Origin: Lophius americanus | Lineage: Eukaryota > Chordata > Actinopteri > Lophiiformes > Lophiidae | Assembly (NCBI GenBank): GCA_037951165.1 | Contig: JBBDHG010000028.1 | Span: 5,908,501-5,972,500 of the forward strand | Length of the DNA stretch: 64,000 nt | Direction of reading: 5' to 3' | Shown: positions 22,811 through 35,196 of the stretch, one piece after another | Position numbering within the stretch: position 1 is the stretch's first letter | Layout of the letters: the number at the start of each line of letters is the position of its first letter | The notes under the pieces: generated by a model | What the model was told of the DNA's origin: nothing | Database searches by the model: none | Seen by the model: only the letters and a program-made list of their open reading frames with translations | Position numbers and translations under genes: made by a program

Positions 22811-22843
22811 ATAATATAAGCATATATTGTATGCTTATATTAT
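22811..22843. repeat. Perfect inverted repeat, 14-bp arms
   Basis: ATAATATAAGCATA and its exact complement are separated by TATTG. AT-rich hairpin in intron 3 of unknown role. Confidence 0.8.
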
Positions 22844-24859
22844 ATTCTTACAGCAGCCCCAACTTTTATTGAGTGACAGCACTACTTAGAAAAATAAGAT
22901 GAAGTAGAAAAAATGCAAAATAAAAAAAAATACACACTAAAAAAAATATTAAAGACATGAACATGTTCATATATGTATAAATATAGACCAAAAAATTAAA
23001 AAGATTATTATGAGAGAAAGAATCCAATGACAAACATAAATTAAAATGGTATTGTACAGTCTGACCTCCGTGGGGACAAAACCTCCTAAAACTTTTTGTT
23101 GTGAGATTATTCCCTGAGGAATTGCAGAAAATAATCACAATGTCAATTTTCTGTTATGTAGAGATCAATATTAATATCATATAATATAAAAAACAAATCA
23201 AATTATTAAACGTCTTTCTTGTGTTTGCTACAAGACACACTTGATGGGACAGAAATTAAATGTCTGAACTATAAAATGAACACTCTCTATATTAATGCCC
23301 AAAATTTCCTATATTAGTGGTGCAGGGAACTATAACAGCCATGCATTTTGTTATAAAAGTGTATCATTGGGTAGACTTTATAGCCAAGGCATTGCAAAAA
23401 GCATTGGATATGTGAGCCATCATGAATTCGGAATAAAAGGAGATCCATATTTCCAAATAGCTGCCAGATTTTTATTCCAAATAAAACATTTTTATTAAAG
23501 ATTGGATAATGTGATATTAAGGACATAATAACAGGTTATACTCATCGCTGATAATTAATAAACAGTTGAATTGATTGACCAAATGATGTATTAGCTCACA
23601 TGCTTTTATAACAAAAGTGATAACTGTTGATAATATTTAGCTAAGCTGAACCACAAGATAGAAACTGAACTGAATCTTTCGATTTAGAGTCTAAGAATCC
23701 CAAAGCCTTCTGTTTATTTTGTTTATGTTTATGTTGGACGTATTGCTGTTGTTGACATTTCTTTCCTCTTTGCTAACTTTTCTGCTGCGGACTCTGTGAG
23801 TGTTTGTGTGCGTGTGTGTACGTGCGTGTGGGTGAATCTGTGTTTGTGTGTGTGTGTGAGTTTGCATGTATGTGTGCACTAGTCTGGCAACGCCTTTGCG
23901 CGCTGGCAGGAGCGGGCGCAGCGCAGGGTGTCCAGGAATCGAGTGTGTTGGCGACTTCTGTCCATGTGCTGGACTGGCGCAGGACAATCGCCCTCACCTC
24001 TGGGTGCCAGCGGATCTGAGGAGGGCCTAGTGAGAATTCGGGTCAGCACAGCATAGCCAGAGTCCAGGAGCCAGTATGACACCCAGTCACCTATGGGTGG
24101 TAGAGCTGCATTCATGCCATTAGGTTCTTTGGGTCCAGGTTTAGCGTCTCCAGCATAAAAAAAGTATTTGTAGTCATCGGGCTAAGTGAAAGAAAATGTC
24201 AGGAAATTATTCTCATCTTAACGTTCTTGAGCAATTATCCAGGACTTCATTTTTGACCGTTTGGCATGAATGTAGATTATTTATGATGGATAGAACTCTG
24301 GTACGGTGGCTCACACTCCTGCACAGACTCAGCCTTAGTGTCTTTGTTATTTACATTTTTTTGTTTCAAAGACAGATATTGAAAAATTAGTGGTTATTTG
24401 TTTACTTGTTTATTTGTTTTATAGATTAAAGAGCTTTTCATTTTCATGTGAAATTTAAAAAAATGGCTTGATTTTCATTTCTTATTTGAATATCAACGAT
24501 AAAATCACTTGAAAACAAACAAAAAAAATTGTCTGTATTGTGAGACCAGATGTTCCAAGGGGGCGGCGCTGATGAGGAACAGCAGAGCATTGTGTCTGTA
24601 CAGATTCTCATTTATCTAGGTCATGGTAATCCTTGTAATTTGAATCCAAACCATGTGTGCATCGTATGCTGTCAATCATCTCTTTACTCGGGTTTTTCTA
24701 CAAGGCGATAGGAAGAAGTTAGAGTAGGATTCCCAGTCCCATTTATCGGTCTTGTCTGCAGGACCTTCTAGAGTATTTTACTCTGTCAATAAAATTATGT
24801 TTCTGCCCTGGTTTACCTTGTTATGATAGAAGCCACCGTATCGTGGATCCCTAATGTGG
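22844..24859. other. Intron 3 stretch with nothing recognised
   Basis: AT-rich DNA with a TG/CGTG-rich run at 23797-23875 and a GC-richer patch at 23880-24115 whose open frames overlap on three frames without a domain. No gene is called. Confidence 0.45.
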
Positions 24860-25340
24860 AATTTCTTTGTAAGAAGAAAGAGCAGCGCATTTACTTCTTC
24901 TGTAGACTTTGATCATTTGGAGCTAGTAAAGAGATTATCTTTCTGTTTTTAAATCAGTGATTCATAGTGTTATGCTGTACTGCAGTATGGTCTGGTATAG
25001 CAGCCTGTCTGTTAATCTTAAAACCATACTTTTTAATCAAATCAAAATATGCTCAAAAATTATTGGCCAACGATCCTTCCAAGTAACTCACAAGAAGGGC
25101 ATGCCTCTTACAGCACTTAGCACTTTGAGATTTGATCCAAATGTAAAGTGCATTATAAATTTAATGTATTATTATTATTATTATGACAGGCTAACATTAT
25201 CGCCTCTGATTTTTCTCATGTTTTGGATGGAGAATACCAACTTCTGCCCTCCAAGACGCGATCTGAAGAACTCTTTCATACATCAGTCCATCCTGCTGCT
25301 GAGCCAGAACCAGTGCTCTAATGACTGAGATCTGAATCCA
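24860..25340 (+). mobile_element. CR1/Rex1-like LINE 3' fragment, interrupted
   Basis: Left part translates to IHSVMLYCSMVWYSSLSVNL and IKICSKIIGQRSF, like the C-terminal region of CR1/Rex1-type LINE proteins (VLLYC..WFGSLSV...KIIG). The right part gives FCPPRRDLKNSFIHQSI, where the family has PxRRxxxNSFIPxSI. The two are split by an L2 tail at 25118-25183. Confidence 0.65.
25118..25183 (+). mobile_element. L2-like 3' tail nested in another LINE
   Basis: CACTTTGAGATTTGATCCAA then AAAGTGCATTATAAATTTAA and (ATT)n tail, matching 14795-14860 and 38580-38642, sits between two halves of the CR1-like fragment. Confidence 0.75.
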
Positions 25341-26318
25341 CAACTTGTTTGATGTGTCTGAATATTTATTTTAAAAGTCGAATGTGTGATTGTCTCTTTA
25401 GTATGTATGCGAACATCTTGCACTCGACTACTCAAGAATGCGATACGAATTCATGTGCAAACTGACCAAAAAATTGCATCGTATCACATTGATGTCTACC
25501 TTGGGTCCGGTTGTGCCTTGGCAGAGGTATGTGTTCTCCGAGCCTTTTCTCGTGCAGTCCTGATTCCAACGGCTGATACAACGATCAGCAACAACATTAG
25601 TATCCATTTAGCTGTAGTTCATCCTATCAGAACAATGGTTTAAATTTTGTTGTCTATCAGCAGATTGACACGTCACTACCTCCCGCCACATGATGGGGAG
25701 TAAAGTTGTGATTGACAGCGCACAATGCACCGACCCAGTCTCAGAAAAAAATATCATTATCTTATTTAAATTAGAAAATGAAAGTCAAACCAGTTTTTTA
25801 AGTTACTCCCATGCCTATGTGACCATGAGAAAGAAGAATGCCTTGTATTTCAATTTTGAATATTGTATCTTGAAACGAAAAGTCAAAAAGCAACTAATTT
25901 TTCAATATCCATATCTGAAAAGAAAATGGAATACCAAACTGGACTCTAAGGGCACAGCTGCATTTTTCTGTGCTGTTGTGTTGCTTCCCTTGATGCCTAT
26001 GCTGGTTAAATGAAAAAAATAATTATCTCATATATATTGTGTAAAGTTAAGAATGAGTTATTATTCTATAGAAATAATAAGTACCATGTCCATCCACTCT
26101 GACATGACTGGCTGGGCAGCAAAACCTGTGTTTAGGAAGTCTGACCCCTCATTGATCCATCAGCAAAGCTATGTCTCAGCGCCAGAGCTGCTCTCCTCTC
26201 CTCTCTTCTATTATGAACACGCAAGTAACTTCTCATTCGTTTCAAAGAACTTTATATTTGTGCCACATTCCTGAGTGTGCATCGTAACATTTTGTAAAGC
26301 ACAGAGCGGAAATGTTCA
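25341..26318. other. Intron 3 stretch; 107-codon frame not supported
   Basis: A frame at 25690-26013 is open but AT-rich, lysine-rich and without any motif or splice context; I treat it as chance. Nothing else was recognised. Confidence 0.45.
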
Positions 26319-26699
26319 GTGAGCATAAACGTGGAGTGAGCACACACGAGGAGTGAGCACACACGAGAAGTGAGCACACACGAGGAGTGAGCACTCACGA
26401 GAAGTGAGCACACACGTGGAATGAGCATAAACGTGGAGTAAGCACACACGAGGAGTGAGCACACACAAGGAGTGAGCACACACAAGGAGTGAGCACACAC
26501 GAGAAGTGAGCACACGCAAGGAGTGAGCACACACGAGGAGTGAGCACACACGAGAAGTGAGCACACACGAGAAGTGAGCACACACGTGGAATGAGCATAA
26601 ACGTGGAGTGAGCACACACGAGGAGTGAGCATAAACGTGGAGTGAGCACACGCGAGGAGTGAGCATAAACGTGGAGTGAGCACACACGAGGAGTGAGCT
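26319..26699. repeat. 17-bp minisatellite, about 22 units
   Basis: Units of GTGAGCACACACGAGGA and variants (GTGAGCATAAACGTGGA) repeat with period 17. Variant units alternate in blocks, suggesting local duplication of multi-unit segments. Because 17 is not a multiple of three and the unit lacks minus-strand stops, all three minus frames stay open for over 120 codons; these are not genes. Confidence 0.93.
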
Positions 26700-27164
26700 T
26701 TGAGGTGTGAAGCAGCAGGTTTAGGGATCTATGAGAGAACAAAAAACTAAAACTGATCAGAGACGTCATGTGTGAATGCTGATTATAACAACAAGGGAAT
26801 GTGTTAAAGGAGCACAGAATTATTATTATTTTTTGCTCAATAGTATTCTATCTTCAAACTAGAATTTGAGTTATTAATTATTATTACATTATTTCTATTT
26901 GTGGCGATTTTCACACTGAGCTCAGAACGAAGAACTGCTTGCCCAGGAATGTGGTACAAGTACAAATCCGGGTGAAATGGGTAGAATTTATGTATTCTGT
27001 TTCTAAATTGGCAGAAGGGCAGTAAATCAGTAACCTCATAGTAAAAGTAGAGACTGCAAACAGAAACTTCACCAGCACTGTTGTGATCTGTACCTGAATA
27101 ATCAGAAAATAACACAGCACTTAAAATGTTCTTTAACACTTGTTCTGAATGCAAACACAAAGTA
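26700..27164. other. Intron 3 stretch with nothing recognised
   Basis: AT-rich sequence between the minisatellite and the Tc1-like element; no motif found. Confidence 0.5.
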
Positions 27165-28475
27165 CACCGCTCCAAACATTATGGGAACACCAAATCATAG
27201 ATTGGATCTTGATGAACGAAATTAAATATTCAATTGTAAAGTTTTTATTCATATACATGATTTAATTTATTTAGAAAAAAATTAAGTAAGAATGCTCAGT
27301 GAAAACTAACAACATGAACCCATTGGGGACTGGAGTCTAAATTAGACTAAGAATCAAAGTGAGAAACTGAAATCAGAGGTTCTGATCCAGCTGTAGTGAA
27401 TTTCATGACACCTCATAATGTGTCTCAGTTGTGTATTTGACTCCCATGTGCCTGAAGGCACTCACTCAACATTTTGACCTGCTCCTTATGAGATGGAGGG
27501 TACCTCCCAGACCTGGATCAGGACATCAGTGACCTCCTGGACAGTCTGTGGTCAGTGGTGGTGGCGTATGATACACCGATACATAACGTCCAAGAGGTTC
27601 TCCAGTATTCAGGTCTGGAGAACGTGAGGACCAGTCAATGGCATCAAGACCTTCATCCTCCAGGAACTAGCTACACACTTTGACCACCATCCTGATACCT
27701 AACGGCAGTTAGGGTACCACTCTACCACTTGCTAACATGTTGAGTTTTGTGAGACCCCTCAAGGTTCTGCCTCCCCAGACTATCACTGACCCCCCACCAA
27801 AACGGTCCTGCTGGATGATGTTTCAGGCAGCATCATGATCACCACAGCGTCTCCAGACTCTCTCACCTCTATCACATGAGATCAGTGGGAACCTGCACTC
27901 ACCTCTGAGGAGGCACCAATGGAGAGACTGCCAATTCTGCTGTTCTCTGTTGAACATCAATCCAGCTGCATGGTGCTGGGCTGTCAGCACATTTCCCACT
28001 AGAGGAGGCTGGGACCTCATGCCAACTTAATGGAGTTGGATCAGAAACATCACAACAGTAGCTGCTGGACTTCATTCGTAGGGATCTGGTAGTGCTCTTC
28101 CTGCTCCTCTCAGAATGGAGCAGATTCCTCCTGCTGGGTTGTTTTCCTACTATGGTCCTTTCCAGACCTCCAATTTTAAAAGCCTGTCTCCTGATATCTC
28201 CTCCACACTCTTACGATTGTTCGTGGAGACACTGAGAACCTGATAGCCTGTCAGGATGTTCATCCTTGAGGAGCTGGACTACCTGGCCCAAATGGGCTGC
28301 AGGTACCACATAATGCTAACAGTAGAGGCAAGGACACGAGCAAAATGGAAAACTCGAGAAAAATCAGTCAGGAAGGATGAGGGGAGAGAAATGGTCTTTG
28401 GCCACCACCTGTAGAACTAGAACCTTTTGGGTTTTTTTTTTTTTGCTGTTGTGTGTTCCCTTCATTTCGTTGATT
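27165..28475 (-). mobile_element. Tc1/mariner-like transposon relic (minus)
   Basis: On the minus strand the centre encodes fragments such as GECRFPLISCDRGERVWRRC, matching the transposase block that precedes the catalytic region in fish Tc1-like elements. Plus-strand landmarks include CGTCTCCAGACTCTCTCAC and GGTGCTGGGCTGTCAGCACA. The right end GTGTTCCCTTCATTTCGTTG resembles the terminal repeat of this family, with a deletion inside it. Frames are broken and it is not functional. It is similar in content to the copy at 36732-38834. Confidence 0.75.
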
Positions 28476-28974
28476 GTTACAATTACAGACAAAATCAATA
28501 TTTAGCTGAAGTTGAGGCGAGTAGACATGAATTCAGGGTGGGATACTCATTTGCTCAAGTTGCTAATTTCAATGACAATATGAAGTTCAAAAAACTCCTG
28601 AATCCTGAACTGAATCTCCAAATGTCCCACTTCCGGACATCATCAGGACAATTGTTGTAGAAATAATAAGGCAAGCTGGTCGCTAAATTTGAACTAATCT
28701 GTGGACGCCTGCAGACAATGTTGTAAACCCAGGCTACTTCGGTCATAGTTGTTGGCGGAGACAGGTGGTGGAAATAAATAGTATCTGTATGGTTTGCGTT
28801 ACTAGTGCGAGTTACGTGGGTAAACTCAAACTTTGTCATGCGAGCAGAATAATTTAAAAACCGTATTGCTGAGAAATGTCTTTTACTTTCGATGAGAATG
28901 TGAAACACAAGCGGTGACAGAGCCTACCTACTGCTATGATCAAACACGTGTGTAAAAAATTTCTATTTTAATTC
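28476..28974. other. Intron 3 stretch with nothing recognised
   Basis: Overlapping frames of 77 and 117 codons on opposite strands with no domain. No repeat could be named. Confidence 0.45.
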
Positions 28975-29245
28975 ATCCCTTAAAGTCTGGGATATTATGG
29001 AATTGAAACGCCGCTTTTGCGGATCCTTTGTATTAACACAATAACTGAAAAACTATTTCATGAATCATTTTCAAATTTAATTACCTTAATAAACCTTAGT
29101 GTGAGGAAGAACTGGGTTGATTTTGGGAAAGGTTGCTTTTATATTTCTGACACAATTGGAATCTTTATCGCCAAAATCACAGTTTTTGGGCAATAATTTC
29201 ATCCGATTTTGTCCAAATTTGGTGCTTATGAATCGTCTAGTTTTA
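28975..29245 (+). repeat. Dispersed family A, copy (plus, 5' part)
   Basis: AAGTCTGGGATATTATGGAA, GGATCCTTTGTATTAACACA, 'GTGTGAGGAAGAACTGGGTT' and 'GTCCAAATTTGGTGCTTATG' in the family order. Truncated after the centre. Confidence 0.8.
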
Positions 29246-29339
29246 CGCTCTCTACAAATGCCACTCAGGGATGGTTTGCTCGCATCACTTGCACAAATAA
29301 AACAACCAATACCAGCCTTGTTTAAATCTAGATAAACTT

Positions 29340-29570
29340 ACTTCTGGCACACCAACATCTACCTAAGAGTGGAGTGAAATACATTTATCGATCAGTACTT
29401 GGCAGTAAGGAATATATATCACAAAAATGTTATTTTGATACACAGTGGGTGTTCCTCAGGGCCCAGGACTAGGAGGAGTATTGTCACTCCTTATATTCAC
29501 AAATAATATTCAAGACGCAAACCCACTTACTTTAGAATTATACTATACGTACTTCTCCAGAATAATTAGC
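29340..29570 (+). mobile_element. LINE reverse-transcriptase scrap (VPQG motif)
   Basis: Around 29446-29550 one frame reads VGVPQGPGLGGVLSLLIFTN then NIQDANPLTLELYY, the pattern GVPQGSxLGPLLFxxxIND of LINE reverse transcriptases. No longer open frame is left. Confidence 0.55.
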
Positions 29571-30881
29571 ATCCTTTAAATAATTCGTTAAATTAGGTAT
29601 GTATATGTCTAACCTTTCAATTTAAGTATCACAATAAAAAAGATATTGTATTCTGAACATAAAACAAATACTTCTCTATTAAACGTGTGTGCCACAATTA
29701 TTGCCATTCATTGAAAATTTCCAAGCAAAGTAAATTTGACTACATCCCTTTTTAAATTTCACATTTAGATTTAATATTTAGAAGTTTTATTTAAAAACAT
29801 TTCCCTAGGAGGAAAAATATGACTAAGTTCATGTGATTAAAAATTAGGACTTTAAAAATATGACTCTGCTTTTTAAATATTGTTTGCAGCTAAATGTAGC
29901 AAAATGCTGCCGGTAAAATCTGCATGAGCAGCTTTACAATCGGCGCTTCGGGATGTCGGAGCAGGGGTGATGAAGGATAGGAAAGAGAAATGTGAGGTCT
30001 CTGAGTTGCTGCCACCAAGCTAAACTGTGGATATGTGGGCAGTAGAGCGTCTGAATGCTTGCCTTTGTCCACCATCTGCTGTCAGTCTTCATCACAGCTT
30101 CCTCTAAGTCAGCAGCGAGTGTGTGTGTTTGTGTCAGAGGAGGGGAGACGGAGAGTAATCAAACACGTCTGCTCTCACGTGAGGCCAGAGGCGTGGTAAC
30201 AAGGCGACAGTATTGGCGCTGGTATGCCATTCATCCTCAGGCCTTCTTTACTGACATGCACACACACTTGCAGGCATATTTGGAACACCACCTCCGCACA
30301 CACTAAGCTGGTGTCCCTGGTGAGTGGGCATTCCCAGTGACAGCTGCAGCAGATCCCTCCTCCCCAGCACACAAAGTCTGAGGGCATTCCTCCATTTTTG
30401 GCCTGCAGCTTCTCCACAACTCAACGACATGCTTCATGCATCACAAATCAGTCACGATGTCAGGGTCTGATCTGTAACACACAGTTTATCCCCACGTAGA
30501 AATGGCGCCACTCTCATCTCATTTAGGCTCAGAGTGAAAACAAAGAAAACTCAGGAGGGAATCCCTGACTGCGCGGTCGGCTGGTAGAGCAGGAGGGTGT
30601 GGTGAGCTGCCTTTCCTGACAGATGGAATACACTTCAGGGGGACAGATTGAATAATTGTCTTTGTTCATAACATTTTTGGGCCATCGGTTTAATTATTAA
30701 GCCCTTCAGAACTCAATTACTGCAACAGAGATCAGATTTGACTTAATTTAAGACAATTAAATATCTTTTTTATTTGTATTAAATAATTATGAATTATAAA
30801 ACATAACTCTCTAAAGTATTCACATATAACCTCAAAATTAGTGCTTGCCGGCGATTTTAAAACAATCTAATAAACTAAACC
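29571..30881. other. Intron 3 stretch with nothing recognised
   Basis: AT-rich to 29880, then a GC-richer stretch (30050-30640) with overlapping frames on both strands and no domain. The latter could include conserved non-coding DNA, which needs comparison to tell. Confidence 0.4.
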
Positions 30882-31340
30882 TAGTTTTTTATCCCTGACA
30901 GCGAGGACATATCACTGAAAAGCCTCAATCCCCTGCGTTGTACGAGCAATCCCCCTGATTGAACTCCTCAAATTAAATGTGAACTTATGTCCGAAAAATA
31001 GCTTTTGGTAAAAAAGCTTCCCCTAGAGTTAAAAATATGAACTATTAGTGTAAAATAGGATCTAGTCAAGAAAGATCTCCTGAAGTCGATTCATGTGCAC
31101 CAAATTTGGACTAAATCGGACCAAAGGTTGAGAAAGAAGGACCCGGAAACCTTTGGAAATCAAGCTCTATTGTTTGAAAATGCAACTGACCATTCCCAAA
31201 ATCATTCCAGTCTTTTCTTACTCTGCGGTCTATGGGGGTATACAATTTGAATATTATTCATTAAATTCTTTTTGAATTATCGCGGTAATTCAAAGGGTCT
31301 GTGGCGGACCCGATGATGATCCCAGACTTTCAGGTGTATC
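30882..31340 (-). repeat. Dispersed family A, copy (minus)
   Basis: Starts CTAGTTTTTTATCCCTGACA and GCCTCAATCCCCTGCGTTGT (3' end of the family, reversed), continues 'GAACTCCTCAAATTAAATGT', 'AAATTTGGACTAAATCGGAC', 'ATCATTCCAGTCTTTTCTTA' and ends GATGATCCCAGACTTTCAGG. One of the more complete reversed copies. Confidence 0.82.
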
Positions 31341-31984
31341 ATAACATGCTTGTAATAAATGAAAGGTGCAATGTGTAGAATTAAGAGGCATCTACCTGTG
31401 GGGGGGAGATTCAGATTTTAACCTCAGCTCACCACTCCTTATTATCCTTACTGCCATGGTAAAGATGGCCGACCAAGTCTTAATAAGTTAAACCATAAAA
31501 TGATGTCCACCATTGCAGAAGTTCCTTTATTTTATTTATTTTTTACGAAACTTAACTTTTTTGTAACCAGGAAAATATGTACGGACGTACAGAAACAACA
31601 ATTCACGAATCTCAATAAATAAAAATAAAACAAATAATGAGATGCTCACCTGTGGTTTTCTTTATTTTTTAAAGATACTCTCCTCAAGATTCCTTTTTAT
31701 AATGTTTCATTTTTTGTTGATGACAGGATGCATAGTTTGTTTTGTTTGTGTGTTTTCCGAGGCGTGTAGCTCTCTGCCTGTATTTGATACTGAAAGCTGT
31801 TCATTGTTGACCTGCTTGCTCTGACCATGACGCAGCCACCATATTTCTCTTCATTCTCTAGGATAAGTTCTGATATAATGCTGTCATTTAAGTCAAACGT
31901 ACTGCTGGAGTTGTTTTGAGGCTGATATTCCTCTTCTCTTCTGTCCTCCTCCTGGGACCATTTTACTTTCTCTCCCCTCTGCAG
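31341..31984. other. End of intron 3, nothing firm
   Basis: A T-rich stretch before the exon 4 acceptor. No recognised repeat apart from scraps. Confidence 0.45.
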
Positions 31985-32065
31985 TCCCTCATCTTTGACG
32001 AGGTGGATCTATCAGATGCCAGCGTTGCAGAGTCCAGCACAAAGAATGTCAACAACAGCTTCACG
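31985..32065 (+). CDS. dgkh: dgkh exon 4 (PH domain, middle)
   Basis: Twenty-seven codons, residues 107-133, phase 0/0, acceptor CCCCTCTGCAG and donor ACG|GTGAGT. It encodes SLIFDEVDLSDASVAE then SSTKNVNNSFT, which is nearly invariant in delta and eta kinases and forms the middle strands of the PH domain. A (CA)n microsatellite starts about 30 bases after the donor. Confidence 0.95.
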
Positions 32066-32095
32066 GTGAGTTTATGATCAGCAACAAACACAAAA

Positions 32096-32190
32096 CATGC
32101 ACACACACACACACACAAACACACAGACACACATATGCACGCACACACACACATGCACGCACACACAGACACACACAAACATATACACAC
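32096..32190. repeat. (CA)n microsatellite
   Basis: Interrupted CA run 30 bases after the exon 4 donor. Confidence 0.9.
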
Positions 32191-32219
32191 ACACTTTTTG
32201 AGATTGTGGTATTTTGTAG

Positions 32220-32450
32220 CTTATTTCTTAATTATAATATATTTTATTTATTTATTCTCTTATTGCTTATAGCTTATTCATTTCATTATATTTCCTTATT
32301 GTATTGTTGGAAATTTTTATTTTGCTGTATTTCTAGCAGTTTATGATATGTGTTGCAGTATATTAATCCAAAAACAAATAACCTACATAAAATAAATATT
32401 AATTTAATCTTAAATTTGCCCACAGGGATTCATAAAGTTATTCTATTCTA
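32220..32450 (+). repeat. Possible LINE 3' tail
   Basis: Ends AATTTGCCCACAGGGATTCA followed by TAAAGTTATTCTATTCTATT, like the 'tttccctgtgggatcaataaagt' ends of some fish LINEs. Weak. Confidence 0.3.
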
Positions 32451-32849
32451 TTTATTCTATATCAAATAATTCCCATTTTGACATGAGGTGCACAGAAAGA
32501 AATAGGAAATGCGTCATTTAATTACTAATCTGAATGTTTCTAGTCTGCTTTATAGAGAGGTGTATTACATTCAACGGAGAGAGAAACAACTCTTTACACA
32601 ACGTCCCATTGAGTTACGTCCATTTTTACAGTAAATAGGTGTATTTTTTAACACTGTGATGAATCTAATGGTACAGATCACAATAGGGAGGGATTATGAT
32701 TGATAAAACTAAATCAAACATCAGTACGGTGGTTCAGAGAATCTGCTCAGTAAAACTAAATATAATATCCAGATGAATGTGACTCAATAAGGAAACCGGA
32801 TTCTCCCTTCAGGGATGGTGATTCAGCAGCATAATTTAGATTTGTTGGA
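32451..32849. other. Intron 4 stretch with nothing recognised
   Basis: AT-rich, no motif. Confidence 0.45.
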
Positions 32850-33195
32850 AGACAGCAGTCACGTTGCTGTAAATAGATGCTATACTGCAGGAAACAATAT
32901 CTAGAAAGTAAAAATAGTCTTGTTTCTAGGAAAATATCTTATTAATTAGTTTCAAAATTAAAAATAATCTTGTCAAGCACGTTTTTAAGTCAGATATTAT
33001 AGCTAATATAGAGCAAGTTAAAGATTAAGATTATGATTCCTTGTTTTAAGAATAAAGACATTCTATTTAAAGAAATGTTATATTAAATATATTAAGATCT
33101 TTTTAAGCTTTTTTTCTCAGCTCAATCAAAGTACTAAAAAACTAATTTTAAGTTAATCAGTCTTATATAATAGTTTTCATTGCTTGTAATGAGCT
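32850..33195. repeat. Possible MITE (TACTGCAGGAAA end)
   Basis: Rich in TCTTGTTTCTAGGAAAATAT- and AGATCTTTTTAAGC-like phrases typical of a fish non-autonomous element with CACTGCAAAAA-like ends; compare 13484-14065. Ends are not resolved. Confidence 0.3.
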
Positions 33196-33205
33196 GAACT
33201 TGGCT

Positions 33206-33370
33206 GCATGGCGGTATCTCAGTGGGTCCTAATCAGAAGATAAGCATGTTGGGGGTTCCATTCCCACTGGTTGCAGGGTCCTGAACCCCAATCTGTTAAT
33301 TCAGGGATAGGTGTAATGCATAGAACTAATTTCACTATGTTGTGCAGTGAATTTCTCAAAAAATGATTCA
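33206..33370 (+). mobile_element. SINE-like fragment
   Basis: GGCGGTATCTCAGTGGGTCC in A-box position and GGGGGTTCCATTCCCACTGG in B-box position about 50 bases later, as in tRNA-derived SINEs. Diverged. Confidence 0.4.
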
Positions 33371-35106
33371 TGGAGCATACATTCTTTTACTATTATTAAT
33401 AAATTGGAAGATTTTAGCTTCATTTTAAAGGAAGTGCATCCAGCGTAAACCTATGCCAAACCCATATGCGGAACACTAAACTAATTTCCAAACCGTACAG
33501 TTAGCCAGGAGGGCACTGGCCTATGGATGGAAACAGGAGCTCCGCAGCGGTAAACCCAAAAGAGAGCAGCCGAAATACAAAGAAGAATTAGAAAGTCCTT
33601 ACAGCGTCTCATTTATCAGATAGTTAGGCTTGTTTTAAGAATTCAATCGAAGCAAAATTTTGTTGTTGCATCGGCAGATTTTTATGAAAATTTGATTTTA
33701 ATGTACAAATGTTCTTTCTATTATGGCTGTTTTTGCAATGTGGTAGGAGGAAAGAATGAGAAGCTGGGGGAAAGGAGGAGGAAGAGGGAGGTGAGTGCAC
33801 GTGGGATGAGGTGGAGGGAAATCTACACGGGCATTATGATGGATGAAAACAGACAGTGATAGAGCCGGTGGTACCCCATCGTTTCTATATTTGTCTCTCC
33901 GGAGGGTGTTGCTATAATAGGAAACAATGAGGAGGAGGAGGAGGTGGGCAGGAGAGCAGCAACCAGAGGAGAGCACCGACCTATTTTTAGCAACCTTGAA
34001 ACGCTTCACTGATTCCTGCAGTGGCTTAATGTTTGCCATGTTCATAAATAAGATTAGGTTTGGAGATGAGCTCATGAGCATCAGCATGCCACTAAAATGA
34101 GGAGAAGGTTGAAGGAGGACGAAGGAACAGAAAGAAAAGAATATATTTATTCTGAAAGATTAATGATTGATGGCAAATATCTGCAGAGCAGTTTGAGATG
34201 GTGAGAGGAAGGGCACTGTGAGGTAGAGCATTGGAGGAAATCCTGAAGTGATGTCATCGTACAAGCCAGTATTTTCTGCGGGGGAATGGAGATGAGAAAA
34301 CAGAGGAATGAAGTGAGAGTGGACAGGAAATGAAGGCGAGAACCAAAGGTAGTGTGCTGAACGTTGGCTCACCAGCTGCCCCTCCACGAACACGCATGCA
34401 CATTTCTGTAACGCATCAGAGTCATGCACAGCAACGGGAGGAGATCACGACAGAAAGAGAGAGAGAGAGAAAGAGAGAATCTGCAGAGGATGCACTGCCT
34501 GGATCAGTTCTGATTTTGCAGTCTGTCTCTGTCTGTGTGTCTGTCTACTCTCCTGCTGTCGTATGTCTCCATGTCGGTGGGTGCTATAATGCCACTGGCG
34601 TCTTCCGTGCAGGTTGGTGCAGTTCATTGAAGGGATTTATGCTCATTCGTGTGGGAGATCTGATCAGATGGATGCACGGTGAATAAGGATCTTGGGATTG
34701 ATTTAGAATTATTGTGTTTTTAGGTATTTAACCAGATCAATGGATAAGGTTGTCTTGTTGGAATTAGGAATTCAATATATATAATACTTAAAGAATGTTT
34801 AATTATGTATGTGAGGAGCTGGATGGATTTCGTTCCATCATGTCTTTTCTCATGACTCGGTTTCAGCATTATAGTGAAGAGGCTGAGGCGTGAAAATGAG
34901 ATGAGATGGTGGGGCTGTAGCCTGTAGAGCACCTTGAGCCCACATGGGAAGCAGCGCTCAGCCCAATCCAAACCCACCCAGACTCATCAAAGAGCCTGCA
35001 GGGACAACTGCTCCGCTTCACCGCATTCACTGCCTCTCATGTTTATTGAAACAAATGGGTTATCAGTCTCATCTTCAACTCTTTAAAATGCAGGATACAC
35101 TATCCA
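33371..35106. other. Intron 4 stretch with nothing recognised
   Basis: Mixed composition. A purine-rich block lies at 33740-33960 and a (GA)n run at 34455-34478. Frames up to 129 codons overlap on opposite strands and show no domain. May include regulatory DNA but the sequence alone does not show it. Confidence 0.4.
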
Positions 35107-35168
<62 letters not shown>

Positions 35169-35196
35169 GGTGTGTGTGTGTGTGTGTGTGCGTGTG
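35107..35196. repeat. (TG)n microsatellite
   Basis: About 44 TG units with a few interruptions. Confidence 0.93.

Noticed and set aside
25690..26013. 107-codon frame in intron 3
   Set aside because: AT-rich, no domain, no splice or promoter context; length is within what chance gives in intronic DNA of this size.
26252..26769. Three overlapping minus-strand frames of 123-143 codons rich in CSLLVCAHS repeats
   Set aside because: They are the three frames of one 17-bp minisatellite; no unique sequence, no start or splice support.
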